Assembly (NCBI GenBank): GCA_016705475.1
Contig: JADIYD010000014.1
Coordinates: 124,001 to 188,000 of the forward strand
Origin: Betaproteobacteria bacterium
GTDB lineage: Bacteria > Pseudomonadota > Gammaproteobacteria > Burkholderiales > Rhodocyclaceae
Direction: 5' to 3'
Length of the DNA: 64,000 bases
In this document: positions 17,656-25,335 of the stretch, piece after piece
How positions within the stretch are numbered: the stretch's first letter is position 1
How the letters are laid out: each line of letters begins with the position of its first letter
Position numbers and translations under genes: made by a program
Notes under the pieces: generated by a model
Database searches by the model: none
The model's input: only the letters and a program-made list of their open reading frames with translations
What the model was told of the DNA's origin: nothing

Positions 17656-18804
17656 ATGAGGGTGGACTCAGAAGTCTTCGACCGACTGGTCGGGCAGCTT
17701 TACGACGCGGCGCTGGTCCCAGAGAAATTGCCCGAAGCCTTGGCGGCGCTAACCCGCTGGCTCGATGGTGACACCTGCCATTTGGTGGGATGGGACGGAC
17801 AGTCAGGAGCACCACTACTGAGCACTACGATCGGCTTTGATGAAGGTATCGGTCCTGATTACGCTGCCCACTATGCTGCCATTGATCCTCGAAGGTTGAT
17901 CGCCGAACAGAAGTTATCGACCGGGGAACTGTTGCTTTGTCACGAGCATTTCGACGCCCGGTTCGTTTCTCGCAGCGAGTTTTTTCAGGACTACCTTTTG
18001 CCGATTGGCGTATATCACACGCTGGCCAGCACCCTGATCCGAAATGACCGGCAGCTAGTCCAGATTGCCTTTCAACGTTACGTCGGGCATGCGCACTTTT
18101 CGCCGCGCGAGGCCCTGTTTCTTCAGCGCCTTATCCCTCATCTGCAGCGGGCAATTGGCTTGATGCTTCGCTGCAATGACCAACATCAGCAATCAATATT
18201 CATGGCCAGCGGCCTAGCCGCCACAGCACTGGCGCTGATCGCAGTCGACAGCGCCGGCCGGCTGCTTTACTGCAACCCGTCGGGAGATGCCTTGCTACGC
18301 GAAGGTGAAGTGATACGTTTGCGCGATGGCCTGCTTTGCCTCGGCAAAGGCAGCCGCAAGAGCGGTTCGGAAGATTTGACCAACGCCATCAGCGAAACCG
18401 CCAGAAGCGGTCGCCCCTTGAACCTTTTACTCGGTAAACACAAACACCCACACCGCCGCTATAGTCTGACGCTAACGGCCATTCCCAGGCAGGGGACGAT
18501 GCCCGCACTGGCCTCACTATCCGTGGCCAGCGGTGTGCTATGCATCCTGGCGCCCCTAGACCACCGACGCGTCGCAACGACACGGCAGTTGATTGAGCTA
18601 TTGGGGCTTAGCGCCGCCGAGGCGCGGCTGGCCCGCGCGCTGGCCAGCGGGGAAAGTTTGGAAGACTATGCTCGGGAGTCTGATCTCCGCCTGCCGACGG
18701 TGAAAACGCAGTTGCGTTCGATATTCGCCAAAACTGCTTGCGACCGCCAGGCAAGCTTGATGCGCCTGATTACGGCAATACCACCGGTTCGCGACGATAG
18801 CTGA
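17656..18804 (+). CDS. LuxR-family transcriptional regulator
   Basis: 382 residues. The C-terminal 60 residues form a LuxR-type helix-turn-helix: LGLSAAEARLARALASGESL, LPTVKTQLRSIFAKT and CDRQASLMRLI. The N-terminal ~300 residues contain no receiver signature; the middle (ALALIAVDSAGRLLYCNPSG) looks PAS-like. Divergence from the PEP-CTERM gene, with inverted repeats between them, suggests local control, but this is inference. It converges with the PCuAC copper-chaperone gene. Confidence 0.82.
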   Translation: MRVDSEVFDRLVGQLYDAALVPEKLPEALAALTRWLDGDTCHLVGWDGQSGAPLLSTTIGFDEGIGPDYAAHYAAIDPRRLIAEQKLSTGELLLCHEHFDARFVSRSEFFQDYLLPIGVYHTLASTLIRNDRQLVQIAFQRYVGHAHFSPREALFLQRLIPHLQRAIGLMLRCNDQHQQSIFMASGLAATALALIAVDSAGRLLYCNPSGDALLREGEVIRLRDGLLCLGKGSRKSGSEDLTNAISETARSGRPLNLLLGKHKHPHRRYSLTLTAIPRQGTMPALASLSVASGVLCILAPLDHRRVATTRQLIELLGLSAAEARLARALASGESLEDYARESDLRLPTVKTQLRSIFAKTACDRQASLMRLITAIPPVRDDS

Positions 18805-18814
18805 TCGGACGGGC

Positions 18815-18874
18815 TCAGGCGAAGAACGAATAGAGCAGCAGCACCACGATCAGAACGAATAGAACCATGAACAT
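18815..18874 (-). CDS. Possible very small membrane protein (19 residues)
   Basis: MFMVLFVLIVVLLLYSFFA is a single hydrophobic helix followed by a stop. A second in-frame ATG is two codons on. No strong ribosome site is visible, but the frame stays open about 40 bases upstream (SRLNWIKT before the first Met). It lies downstream of the PCuAC gene on the same strand, in the gap towards luxR. Too short for certainty; it may be real or chance. Confidence 0.35.
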   Translation of the reverse strand: MFMVLFVLIVVLLLYSFFA

Positions 18875-18879
18875 GGTTT

Positions 18880-18905
18880 TAATCCAGTTCAGCCGGCTGA
18901 CCGCA
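18880..18905 (+). repeat. Dispersed element, degenerate forward half of an inverted pair
   Basis: CCGGCTGACCG at 18893-18903 differs by one base from the consensus core; upstream it has TTTTAATCCAG instead of the full T-rich arm. It faces the next copy at 18908-18942. Confidence 0.5.
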
Positions 18906-18907
18906 GA

Positions 18908-18942
18908 CTTCCACGGTCAACCGGAAAAAACGGCCAAAATCA
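18908..18942 (-). repeat. Dispersed element, reverse copy at the PCuAC stop codon
   Basis: CTTCCACGGTCAACCGG then AAAAAACGGCCAAAATC; core 18914-18924. With the degenerate copy it can form a 10-bp stem (one mismatch) with a 10-base loop. It begins at the stop codon of the PCuAC gene. Confidence 0.88.
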
Positions 18943-19407
18943 GTGCTTGTGATCCATGGCAGGCGGCATGCCCCCTGCCATCGGGCGGACGACCTTGGCG
19001 TCGACCTGCTTGGTGCTACCGTCGTCGAAGCTCAGGGTAATCGGCACGACGTCGCCTTCCTTCATTGGCGCCTTGAGATCGATCAGCATGACATGCAGGC
19101 TGCCCGGTTTTAGCACGGCTTCACCCTTGGCCTTGATGTCGATGCTCGGCACCGGACGCATTTTCATGACGCCGCCTTCGTTGAGGTGGGTGTGCAGCTC
19201 GGTGACTTTGGAGACCGGGTTGTCGGCCTTGAGTACCTTGACGTCTTTGTCGCCATTGTTCTTGATGACCATGAAAGCACCGGTGGCCGGGGCGTTGGGC
19301 GGGGCCAGACGGACGTAGGGGTCCTGGACCGACACATTATCGGCCGCGCCGGCCAGAACGCCTGCCGAGAACATCAGGCTGGCTGCAAGCAGGGACAGTT
19401 GTTTCAT
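18940..19407 (-). CDS. PCu(A)C periplasmic copper chaperone
   Basis: 155 residues: signal peptide (MKQLSLLAASLMFSAGVLAG) and a DUF461 domain with the copper-binding pattern spread over HTHLNEGGVMKMRPVP and GSLHVML, followed by a Met/His-rich tail (GGMPPAMDHKH). PCuAC delivers Cu(I) to CuA sites with SCO. It is the last gene of a three-gene operon (FixH-like, SCO, PCuAC) divergent from nosZ, so the target could be the CuA of NosZ and/or a terminal oxidase. Confidence 0.93.
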   Translation of the reverse strand: MKQLSLLAASLMFSAGVLAGAADNVSVQDPYVRLAPPNAPATGAFMVIKNNGDKDVKVLKADNPVSKVTELHTHLNEGGVMKMRPVPSIDIKAKGEAVLKPGSLHVMLIDLKAPMKEGDVVPITLSFDDGSTKQVDAKVVRPMAGGMPPAMDHKH

Positions 19408-19421
19408 GGGCTTACTCTCCT

Positions 19422-20024
19422 TCAGGGTTGGTTCAAATACTTGCGAATGGCGACGACGACCTGATCCGGCGGCGTAGCATGGGCCATCTTGCCGACCAGT
19501 TGTCCATCAGCGGCGACGATAAAAGTCTCGGCCGAGTGATCGACGACATAGCCATCGCCGGCCGTATCCACCTTTTGCTCGGCGTAGAAAACGCCATAGC
19601 GCTTGGCAATTTCGGCGATGTTTTCGGGTGAGCCGGTCACGCCGACGATGGCCGGATGGAAAAATTCAGCGTATTCCTTGAGGCGCTCGGGCGTATCGCG
19701 TTTCGGATCGACCGAGACGAAAATCATGGCCACCCTGGCCAGCTCCTCGGGCTTGAGCTGCCTGAGGCCTTCGGCCGTCGCGGCCAATGAGGTCGGACAG
19801 ATATCCGGGCAGTAGGTATAGCCAAAATAGACGAGCACGAGCTTGCCGCGATAATCCTTGAGCGACACCGGGCCCTGCGCCGACTGCAGCGTGAAATCGC
19901 CGCCAGCAGCGATGACCGCCTTGGGCAGGGGGCGCTCGGGCATTTCCGGTTGCCAGAAGAGGAGGACGCCGAAAATCAGCGCAGCCAGCAGGCCGGCGAT
20001 TGCCATTAGTATGCGTTCGGCCAT
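19422..20024 (-). CDS. SCO1/SenC family copper-delivery thioredoxin-like protein
   Basis: 200 residues. An N-terminal membrane anchor (LMAIAGLLAALIFGVLLFW) is followed by a thioredoxin fold with the copper motif YCPDICPTS (CxxxC) and the distal histidine in VVDHSAETF. The family reduces and loads CuA centres. Its stop lies 14 bases before the PCuAC start, and it begins 1 base after the stop of the FixH-like gene. Confidence 0.94.
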   Translation of the reverse strand: MAERILMAIAGLLAALIFGVLLFWQPEMPERPLPKAVIAAGGDFTLQSAQGPVSLKDYRGKLVLVYFGYTYCPDICPTSLAATAEGLRQLKPEELARVAMIFVSVDPKRDTPERLKEYAEFFHPAIVGVTGSPENIAEIAKRYGVFYAEQKVDTAGDGYVVDHSAETFIVAADGQLVGKMAHATPPDQVVVAIRKYLNQP

Positions 20025-20495
20025 TTAGTGAGACTCCCCGGTCGAAAAGCGGTAAGGAATCGCCACCCGCTCGCCACCTGTTTCGATCAGCACTGTGGCC
20101 TGCCAGTCCATGCTACCGGTGATGCACACCGGTAGCGTCACCTCGGCGGTGTAGCTGCCGGCGCCACGGGCTGCCAGTTGCGGGCGGTTCAGGCCCATAT
20201 TCATGTCGATGCCGGAGAAATCGACCTCAACACGCGCCGGCGAAAAGCCGCTGGTTGCCACCTGCACCTCGAACGGCTTGACCAGCGGCACCGGGCGCGT
20301 GCCCATCGTCAGGGTGACATTGCCGCCGGACGGCAGGACAACGGCGCAGGCTTCGCGCTGCAGATTGCAGATCGGATCGGGCTGGACAGTGACATCAACC
20401 TTGGGCAGCAGCATGGGTGAGAGCTTGTAGCCGACGATCACGACAAGCGCTATCAGCTCCAGACCAATGATGTCGGTCAGTATTTTTTTGTTCAC
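20025..20495 (-). CDS. Membrane-anchored periplasmic protein, FixH/YtkA-like
   Basis: 156 residues. One N-terminal membrane segment (LELIALVVIVGYKL) precedes an all-beta periplasmic domain with MNMGLNRPQL, SYTAEVTLPVCITGSMDWQ and three cysteines. The overall form, and the phrase pattern of Met-rich then GSYTAEVTLP and GSMDWQATV, resembles FixH/YtkA-like domains seen with copper-oxidase assembly genes. Weak family evidence; its operon with SCO and PCuAC supports a copper/CuA-related role. Confidence 0.65.
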   Translation of the reverse strand: MNKKILTDIIGLELIALVVIVGYKLSPMLLPKVDVTVQPDPICNLQREACAVVLPSGGNVTLTMGTRPVPLVKPFEVQVATSGFSPARVEVDFSGIDMNMGLNRPQLAARGAGSYTAEVTLPVCITGSMDWQATVLIETGGERVAIPYRFSTGESH

Positions 20496-20605
20496 AAAGT
20501 TGCTTCAGGGCTCTTGGACATTTTGAAATCAGTGCATTTTCGCCGAACGCATGCGAATGGATTTAGCAATTATCAATTCTTTCACACTCGGCCAAGAATA
20601 CAGTG

Positions 20606-20622
20606 TGCGGCAAATTGTCGCA
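20606..20622. promoter_or_regulatory. Candidate RegA/PrrA/RoxR operator upstream of nosZ
   Basis: TGCGGCAAATTGTCGCA matches the site at 12927-12943 in 16 of 17 bases and has the form GCGRC-N5-GYCGC. It lies 73 bases upstream of the nosZ ATG and 110 bases upstream of the divergent FixH-SCO-PCuAC operon, so it could serve both. Confidence 0.6.
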
Positions 20623-20694
20623 GTGACACGCAGTCGCAGGCGCCAATGGGGGAAATGGAAGTTTTTGCTTCTGGTGCTCATGGGAGAAATCGAG

Positions 20695-22977
20695 ATGAAG
20701 AAATTTGTAGTAAAAACCACCGCGCTAGTCTTGGCCGCAGGTTTCGCCGCCACTGCGTGGTCTGCCGAATCGCTGCAGGACGTCATGAAGCGTCGCGGCC
20801 TGAGCCAGCAGGATCTGCTCGCCGCATCCAAGACCTACGTCCCGACCGGCAAGCGTGACGAATTCGTCGCCTTCAGTTCGGGCGGCCAGTCTGGCCAGAT
20901 CATCGTGTATGGCATTCCGTCCATGCGCATCCTGAAGTACATCGGCGTGTTCACGCCTGAACCGTGGCAGGGCTACGGCTTCGATGAAAACTCCAAGGCT
21001 GTGCTGCGCCAGGGCAACATCGATGGCAAGGAAATCAACTGGGGCGACACGCACCACCCGGCCATGTCCGAAACCCAGGGCAAGTACGACGGCCAGTTCC
21101 TGTTCATCAACGACAAGGCCAATCCGCGCCTCGCCGTGATCGACCTGCGTGACTTCGAAACCAAGCAAATCGTGGTCAACCCGATTTTCAAGTCGGAACA
21201 CGGCGGCGCTTTTGCCACGCCGAATACCGAATACGTGATCGAAGCCGCCCAGTACGCCTCGCCGCTTGAGAACAAGAAGTTCTACCCGCTCGAAGATTTC
21301 AACGAAAAATATCGCGGCGGTATCACCTACTGGAAATTCGACCGCAAGGAAGGCCGCCTCAATCCGAAGGAGTCCTTCTCCCTGGAATTGCCGCCTTACA
21401 GCCAGGACTTGTCCGATGCTGGTAAAGGCCCGTCCGACGGTTGGTCCTTCACCAACTCCTTCTGCTCCGAGCGTTACGTCGGCGGCATCGAAAAGGGTCG
21501 TCCGCCATATGAAGCCGGCTGCTCCGCCAAGGACACCGACTATCTGCACGTGATCAACTGGAAGAAGGCGGCCGAACTGGTTGCTGCCGGCAAAGCCAAG
21601 AAGATCAACGGCCACAACGTGCTGATGATGGAAACGGCAATCAAGGAAGGCATCCTCTTCCTCGTGCCGGAACCGAAATCGCCGCACGGCGTCGACGTCA
21701 CCCCAGACGGCAAGTTCCTGACCGTCGCCGGCAAGCTCGACACCCACGTTTCCGTCTATTCCTTCGAGAAGATCCAGGCCGCCATCAAGGCCGGCAAGTT
21801 CGAATCCAAGGATCCGTACGGCATTCCGGTCATCGGCATGAAGGATGCGCTGCACACCCAGGTTCAGCTCGGCCTTGGTCCTTTGCACACCCAGTATGAC
21901 TCCAAGCCCTGTATCGCCTACACCTCGCTCTACGTCGACTCACAAGTCGTCAAGTGGAACCATTGTGACGGCAAGGTACTCGACAAGATCTCCGTGCACT
22001 ACAACATCGGTCACCTGATGACCATGGAAGGTGACTCCGCTGATCCTAAGGGTCGTTACCTGGTTGCGCTGAACAAGCTGGCGATTGATCGTTTCGTGCC
22101 GGTTGGCCCGCTGCATCCGCAGAACCACCAACTGATCGACATTTCGAACGACAAGATGCAACTGTTGTACGACATGCCGCTGCCGCTGGGCGAGCCGCAC
22201 TACGTAGTCGCCATCGAAGCTTCGAAGCTTAAGCCGGGCGTGCGCTACAAGGTGGGTACTGATTCCCGCACCGACAAACCCCATCCGGGCGCTGTTCGTG
22301 CAGGTGAAGAGCACACCGAGAAGAAGGGCAACAAGATCACAGTTTTCGGTACGCTGATCCGTTCCCATATCACCCCGGAAACCATCGAAGCTGACGTTGG
22401 CGACGAAGTGACCATCCACCTGACCAACCTTGAGCGCGCTCAGGACGAAACTCACGGCTTCACCGTTTCGACCATGAACGTGCACGCTTCGGTTGAGCCG
22501 GGCAAGACGGTGACCGTCAAGTTCAAGGCTGACAAGGAAGGTGTGTATCCGTACTACTGCACCGAGTTCTGCTCTGCGCTGCACCTTGAAATGCAGGGTT
22601 ACCTGCTGGTCAAGCCGAAGGGCTGGAAGCCGGGCAAGAGCGAAGCTGCCAAGGCTGTCTATACCGAAGCTGACTACAAGGCTACCGTCAAGAAGGTTGC
22701 CGACACCCAGGTCGTTATTGATTCCGTGGTCGGTTACATCACCAGCGTGAACTTCAAGGACTTCCCGGATGTGGTCAACATGGTCGATGACGCAACTGAC
22801 CAGCTTGGCAAAATGAAGGAAGCCAAGGCCAAGCACGAAGCCGCAGCCAGCAAGAAGGATTGGGACCAAGCCAATCTGTGGGCTGAGCAAGTGTGGCAAT
22901 ACCAGGTCAAGGCTGCCGACATCGGTCTGCGCGCCAAGACCTACCTTGAGCAGAACGGTGCCAAGAAGGTCAAGTAA
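20695..22977 (+). CDS. nosZ: Nitrous-oxide reductase, Sec-exported (clade II type)
   Basis: 760 residues. The signal peptide (MKKFVVKTTALVLAAGFAA) lacks a twin-arginine motif, as in clade II enzymes. The beta-propeller carries CuZ-site histidine segments such as DTHHPAMSE, EHGGAF, SPHGVDV, LGPLHTQYD, IGHLMT and GPLHPQNHQ. The cupredoxin domain has the CuA motif CTEFCSALHLEM with HGFTVSTMN upstream. A ~90-residue helical tail follows the CuA domain, with no heme motif. It reduces N2O to N2 in the periplasm. The start at 20695 has a GGGAG ribosome site; upstream in-frame ATGs add no signal-like sequence. Confidence 0.97.
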   Translation: MKKFVVKTTALVLAAGFAATAWSAESLQDVMKRRGLSQQDLLAASKTYVPTGKRDEFVAFSSGGQSGQIIVYGIPSMRILKYIGVFTPEPWQGYGFDENSKAVLRQGNIDGKEINWGDTHHPAMSETQGKYDGQFLFINDKANPRLAVIDLRDFETKQIVVNPIFKSEHGGAFATPNTEYVIEAAQYASPLENKKFYPLEDFNEKYRGGITYWKFDRKEGRLNPKESFSLELPPYSQDLSDAGKGPSDGWSFTNSFCSERYVGGIEKGRPPYEAGCSAKDTDYLHVINWKKAAELVAAGKAKKINGHNVLMMETAIKEGILFLVPEPKSPHGVDVTPDGKFLTVAGKLDTHVSVYSFEKIQAAIKAGKFESKDPYGIPVIGMKDALHTQVQLGLGPLHTQYDSKPCIAYTSLYVDSQVVKWNHCDGKVLDKISVHYNIGHLMTMEGDSADPKGRYLVALNKLAIDRFVPVGPLHPQNHQLIDISNDKMQLLYDMPLPLGEPHYVVAIEASKLKPGVRYKVGTDSRTDKPHPGAVRAGEEHTEKKGNKITVFGTLIRSHITPETIEADVGDEVTIHLTNLERAQDETHGFTVSTMNVHASVEPGKTVTVKFKADKEGVYPYYCTEFCSALHLEMQGYLLVKPKGWKPGKSEAAKAVYTEADYKATVKKVADTQVVIDSVVGYITSVNFKDFPDVVNMVDDATDQLGKMKEAKAKHEAAASKKDWDQANLWAEQVWQYQVKAADIGLRAKTYLEQNGAKKVK

Positions 22978-23010
22978 GCCAAAAGTCTTGATCTGACTTA
23001 AGGCATTCAG

Positions 23011-23040
23011 CGGGGAACAGAGCCAATCTGTTCCCCGTTT
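23011..23040 (+). terminator. Hairpin between nosZ and the first cytochrome c gene
   Basis: CGGGGAACAGA and TCTGTTCCCCG form a perfect 11-bp stem with a GCCAA loop, then TTTC. Probably a partial terminator or mRNA-stabilising structure that raises nosZ over downstream genes. Confidence 0.65.
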
Positions 23041-23061
23041 CACATTCAGGAGGGAATAACC

Positions 23062-23370
23062 ATGAAATTTGTAATGACTTTGATCGCTGCAGCAATTGTC
23101 GCCACACCAGCCTTTGCTGCACTTGACGGTGGCAAGCTTTTTGCAGAAAAAACCTGCAACGCCTGCCACGGCGCCAAGGCTGACAAGCCGCTAATGCCCA
23201 ACTATCCGAAGTTGGCTGGACAGAACGCTGCCTACGCCGAAGCGCAGATGAAGGACATCAAGAGCGGCGCCCGCAACAACGGCCAAACCGCCGCTATGAA
23301 AGGCGTCATGCACTTGGTTAACGATGAGGAAATCAAGGCGATTTCCGAGTGGCTCGCCAAGCTCAAGTAA
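23062..23370 (+). CDS. Monoheme cytochrome c (c553-like) of the nos cluster
   Basis: 102 residues: a signal peptide (MKFVMTLIAAAIVATPAFA) and one heme motif CNACH at residues 32-36, with an axial methionine candidate in AAMKGVMH. A class I cytochrome c of this size next to clade II nosZ is a likely electron donor to NosZ. An AGGAGGG ribosome site precedes the ATG. Flanked by hairpins on both sides. Confidence 0.93.
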   Translation: MKFVMTLIAAAIVATPAFAALDGGKLFAEKTCNACHGAKADKPLMPNYPKLAGQNAAYAEAQMKDIKSGARNNGQTAAMKGVMHLVNDEEIKAISEWLAKLK

Positions 23371-23375
23371 TCTGA

Positions 23376-23399
23376 AGAAGCCCGACTTGTCGGGCTTCT
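23376..23399 (+). terminator. Hairpin after the monoheme cytochrome gene
   Basis: Perfect 11-bp arms AGAAGCCCGAC / GTCGGGCTTCT around TT. No T-tract follows, so termination may be partial. Confidence 0.6.
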
Positions 23400-23482
23400 G
23401 ACCCACATCAAGGAACGCTGATATTCAAATATGTAACCATTCATTCAGCGCCAAAACTACCTGCCATAAAAGGAAACCAAAC

Positions 23483-24251
23483 ATGAAAGCATCAATCCTT
23501 TTTGATCGGCCTGCTCTCCGCAGGTATTGCAATCGCAGCGCCTCCCGCACCGAAGCAGGAAGGCATCGAAGGCAAGGATTACAAGTGGAACGCCGCAGGC
23601 GGCGAGAAAAATGAAGCGCTAACCAAAAAAGGTGACGCCAAGGCTGGCGAAGAAGGTTATGAAACCTGCGGCGCCTGCCACCTGCCCTCCGGCGCCGGTC
23701 GTCCTGACGGCACCTTCCCGCAGCTCGCCGGCCAGCACACCACCGTGCTGATCAAGCAGATGGCCGACATCCGTGCCGGTCTGCGTGACAACCCGACGAT
23801 GTACCCGTTTGCCGCCACCCTGACCGATGCTCAGGAACTGGCCAACGTTGCTGCCTACATCGAGAAGCTGTGTATTCCGCTCGACCACGGCCATTACGAC
23901 TCGAAGCCGGGTGACAATACCGACAAGAACTGGAAAGCTCCGGCCGATACTGAAAAGCGACTGGCTGAAGGCAAGGCACTGTACGAAAAAGAATGTCTGG
24001 AGTGCCACGGCAAGAACGGCGAAGGCGTCAAAGAGAAGTTCTACCCCGTGATCGCCGGCCAGCACTACAAGTATCTGCTGCGTCAGATGACCGAAATTCG
24101 TGACGGTCACCGCCGCAATGCCAACCCGGACATGGTCAAGATCATCAAGAAGTACAACAATGATCAACTGATCTCGATTTCTGCCTATCAGGCCAGCCTG
24201 GTCATGCCAGGTAATATGTGCAAGCCGAAGGCAGCCGGCAAGAAGAAGTAA
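23483..24251 (+). CDS. Diheme cytochrome c of the nos cluster, frameshift in the signal peptide
   Basis: About 255 residues. Two heme motifs, CGACH and CLECH, lie in two class I cytochrome domains. The ATG at 23483 with AAGGAAA upstream begins MKASIL, but the five T at 23499-23503 throw the frame; with four T the protein would read MKASILLIGLLSAGIAIA-AP, a proper signal peptide continuous with the rest. A TTG at 23502 is in frame but would lack the basic start. I take this as an indel error. Probable electron carrier to NosZ. Confidence 0.88.
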
Positions 24252-24260
24252 ACTAAGATA

Positions 24261-24300
24261 AAGGGGCAGTCGGTGCCATTTGGCCCTGCTGCCCTTTTTT
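24261..24300 (+). terminator. Terminator-like hairpin between the diheme cytochrome and nosB
   Basis: GGGGCAG ... CTGCCC followed by TTTTTT, with a 19-base loop. The third hairpin within the nos operon, suggesting stepped expression. Confidence 0.55.
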
Positions 24301-24355
24301 ACGCAGGCATCACAGAATGCCAGGACAACTCCAAACAAGGACAGAGATAAGCAAC

Positions 24356-25330
24356 ATGGAAAAACAGAATCGGATTATTGGCGGGCTGAGTTTTATTGCC
24401 CTTGTATGCCTTGTTGCAGCTTACTTTGCCCCGATTTGGTGGGTTTCCCTGACCGCCCCGAATTACCCGCCCGATGCCTTCCCCGATGGCATCCGCATCC
24501 ATTTTCATTTTGACGGCGTCTATAACGGCTGCAAAGCAGCCGGCAAGGGCACCCGCATGGCCAACGAGATCATCCAGAAGGATCTCGCCCACGACGACGA
24601 GCGCTTCAACCCGATCACCGATGCCAAGAAGGACGTCGACAAGGGCGCCGAGGGCCTCGATTGCGTTCATGAAATGAACACCATCAACCACTACGTCGGC
24701 ATGTTCCCGATCGCCACGGGTGCGCCGGTCGAAAAGCCGCTGGCCAAGTTCTTTTTCGGCTTCTTTGCCGTGATGCTCGTTGCATTTGCGGTCAACCGGA
24801 AAAAACCGCGAATTTTGATATTGAGCGCCGGCTTTGCTGCAGTCGCCGCCTGGATGATTATCGACCAGTTCATGCTCGGCCACCTCGAAAGCCATGTGCA
24901 GGCTTACATGCAGGAATCCGGCACCTTCTTCAAGGACATGGATCGCATCAACGTCTGGGGTGACAACGTCCGCAACGTTTCGAAGATGGTCATCTTCGGC
25001 CTGATCGCGGTCATGGCCATCGTCATCGCCGGCACCGCCAAAATCAAACCGTTCCAGCTCCTGCTGGCGCTGGTTCCGGCCCTGCTCCCAGTCTTCTTCG
25101 TCATCACCTACGCCGGCTGGCTCTGGTTCTTCGGTCACAACATGCACCCGTGGGGCGCCTTCACCGTCAAGCCGTTCATGCCCACCGTGTTCGGCGAAGG
25201 CAAGGTCGCCCAGTTCTCGACCTTCTCCTATCCGTACTGGGGCTATGGCCTGCTCGTCGCCATTTTCGTCTGCATGATGCTGGCTCTGCTCATTCGCCGC
25301 AAACAGTTGCGCGAAGGCACTGCCGAGTAA
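24356..25330 (+). CDS. nosB: NosB-type membrane protein of clade II nos clusters
   Basis: 324 residues with about five to six membrane segments (N-terminal IIGGLSFIALVCLVAAYF, then a large loop at about 30-125, then four more). The W-rich FAPIWWVSLTAPNYPP after the first segment and the position between nosZ/cytochromes and nosD match the NosB protein of clade II clusters, whose function is not established. A reverse copy of the dispersed element (24786-24818) encodes VNRKK in a loop between two membrane segments. Confidence 0.85.
   Translation: MEKQNRIIGGLSFIALVCLVAAYFAPIWWVSLTAPNYPPDAFPDGIRIHFHFDGVYNGCKAAGKGTRMANEIIQKDLAHDDERFNPITDAKKDVDKGAEGLDCVHEMNTINHYVGMFPIATGAPVEKPLAKFFFGFFAVMLVAFAVNRKKPRILILSAGFAAVAAWMIIDQFMLGHLESHVQAYMQESGTFFKDMDRINVWGDNVRNVSKMVIFGLIAVMAIVIAGTAKIKPFQLLLALVPALLPVFFVITYAGWLWFFGHNMHPWGAFTVKPFMPTVFGEGKVAQFSTFSYPYWGYGLLVAIFVCMMLALLIRRKQLREGTAE
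24786..24818 (-). repeat. Dispersed element inside nosB
   Basis: GCGGTCAACCGGAAAAAACC then GCGAATTTTGAT; core 24789-24799. In the nosB frame it encodes AVNRKKP. Confidence 0.85.
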
Positions 25331-25335
25331 ATCAC

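Noticed and set aside
22988..23001. FNR-like TTGATCTGACTTAA after nosZ
   Set aside because: Only 8 of 10 consensus positions match and it lies next to an internal hairpin, not at an evident promoter.
25150..25335. Upstream extension of nosD into nosB
   Set aside because: The GTG at 25336 begins the signal peptide; the extension is an out-of-frame reading of nosB.
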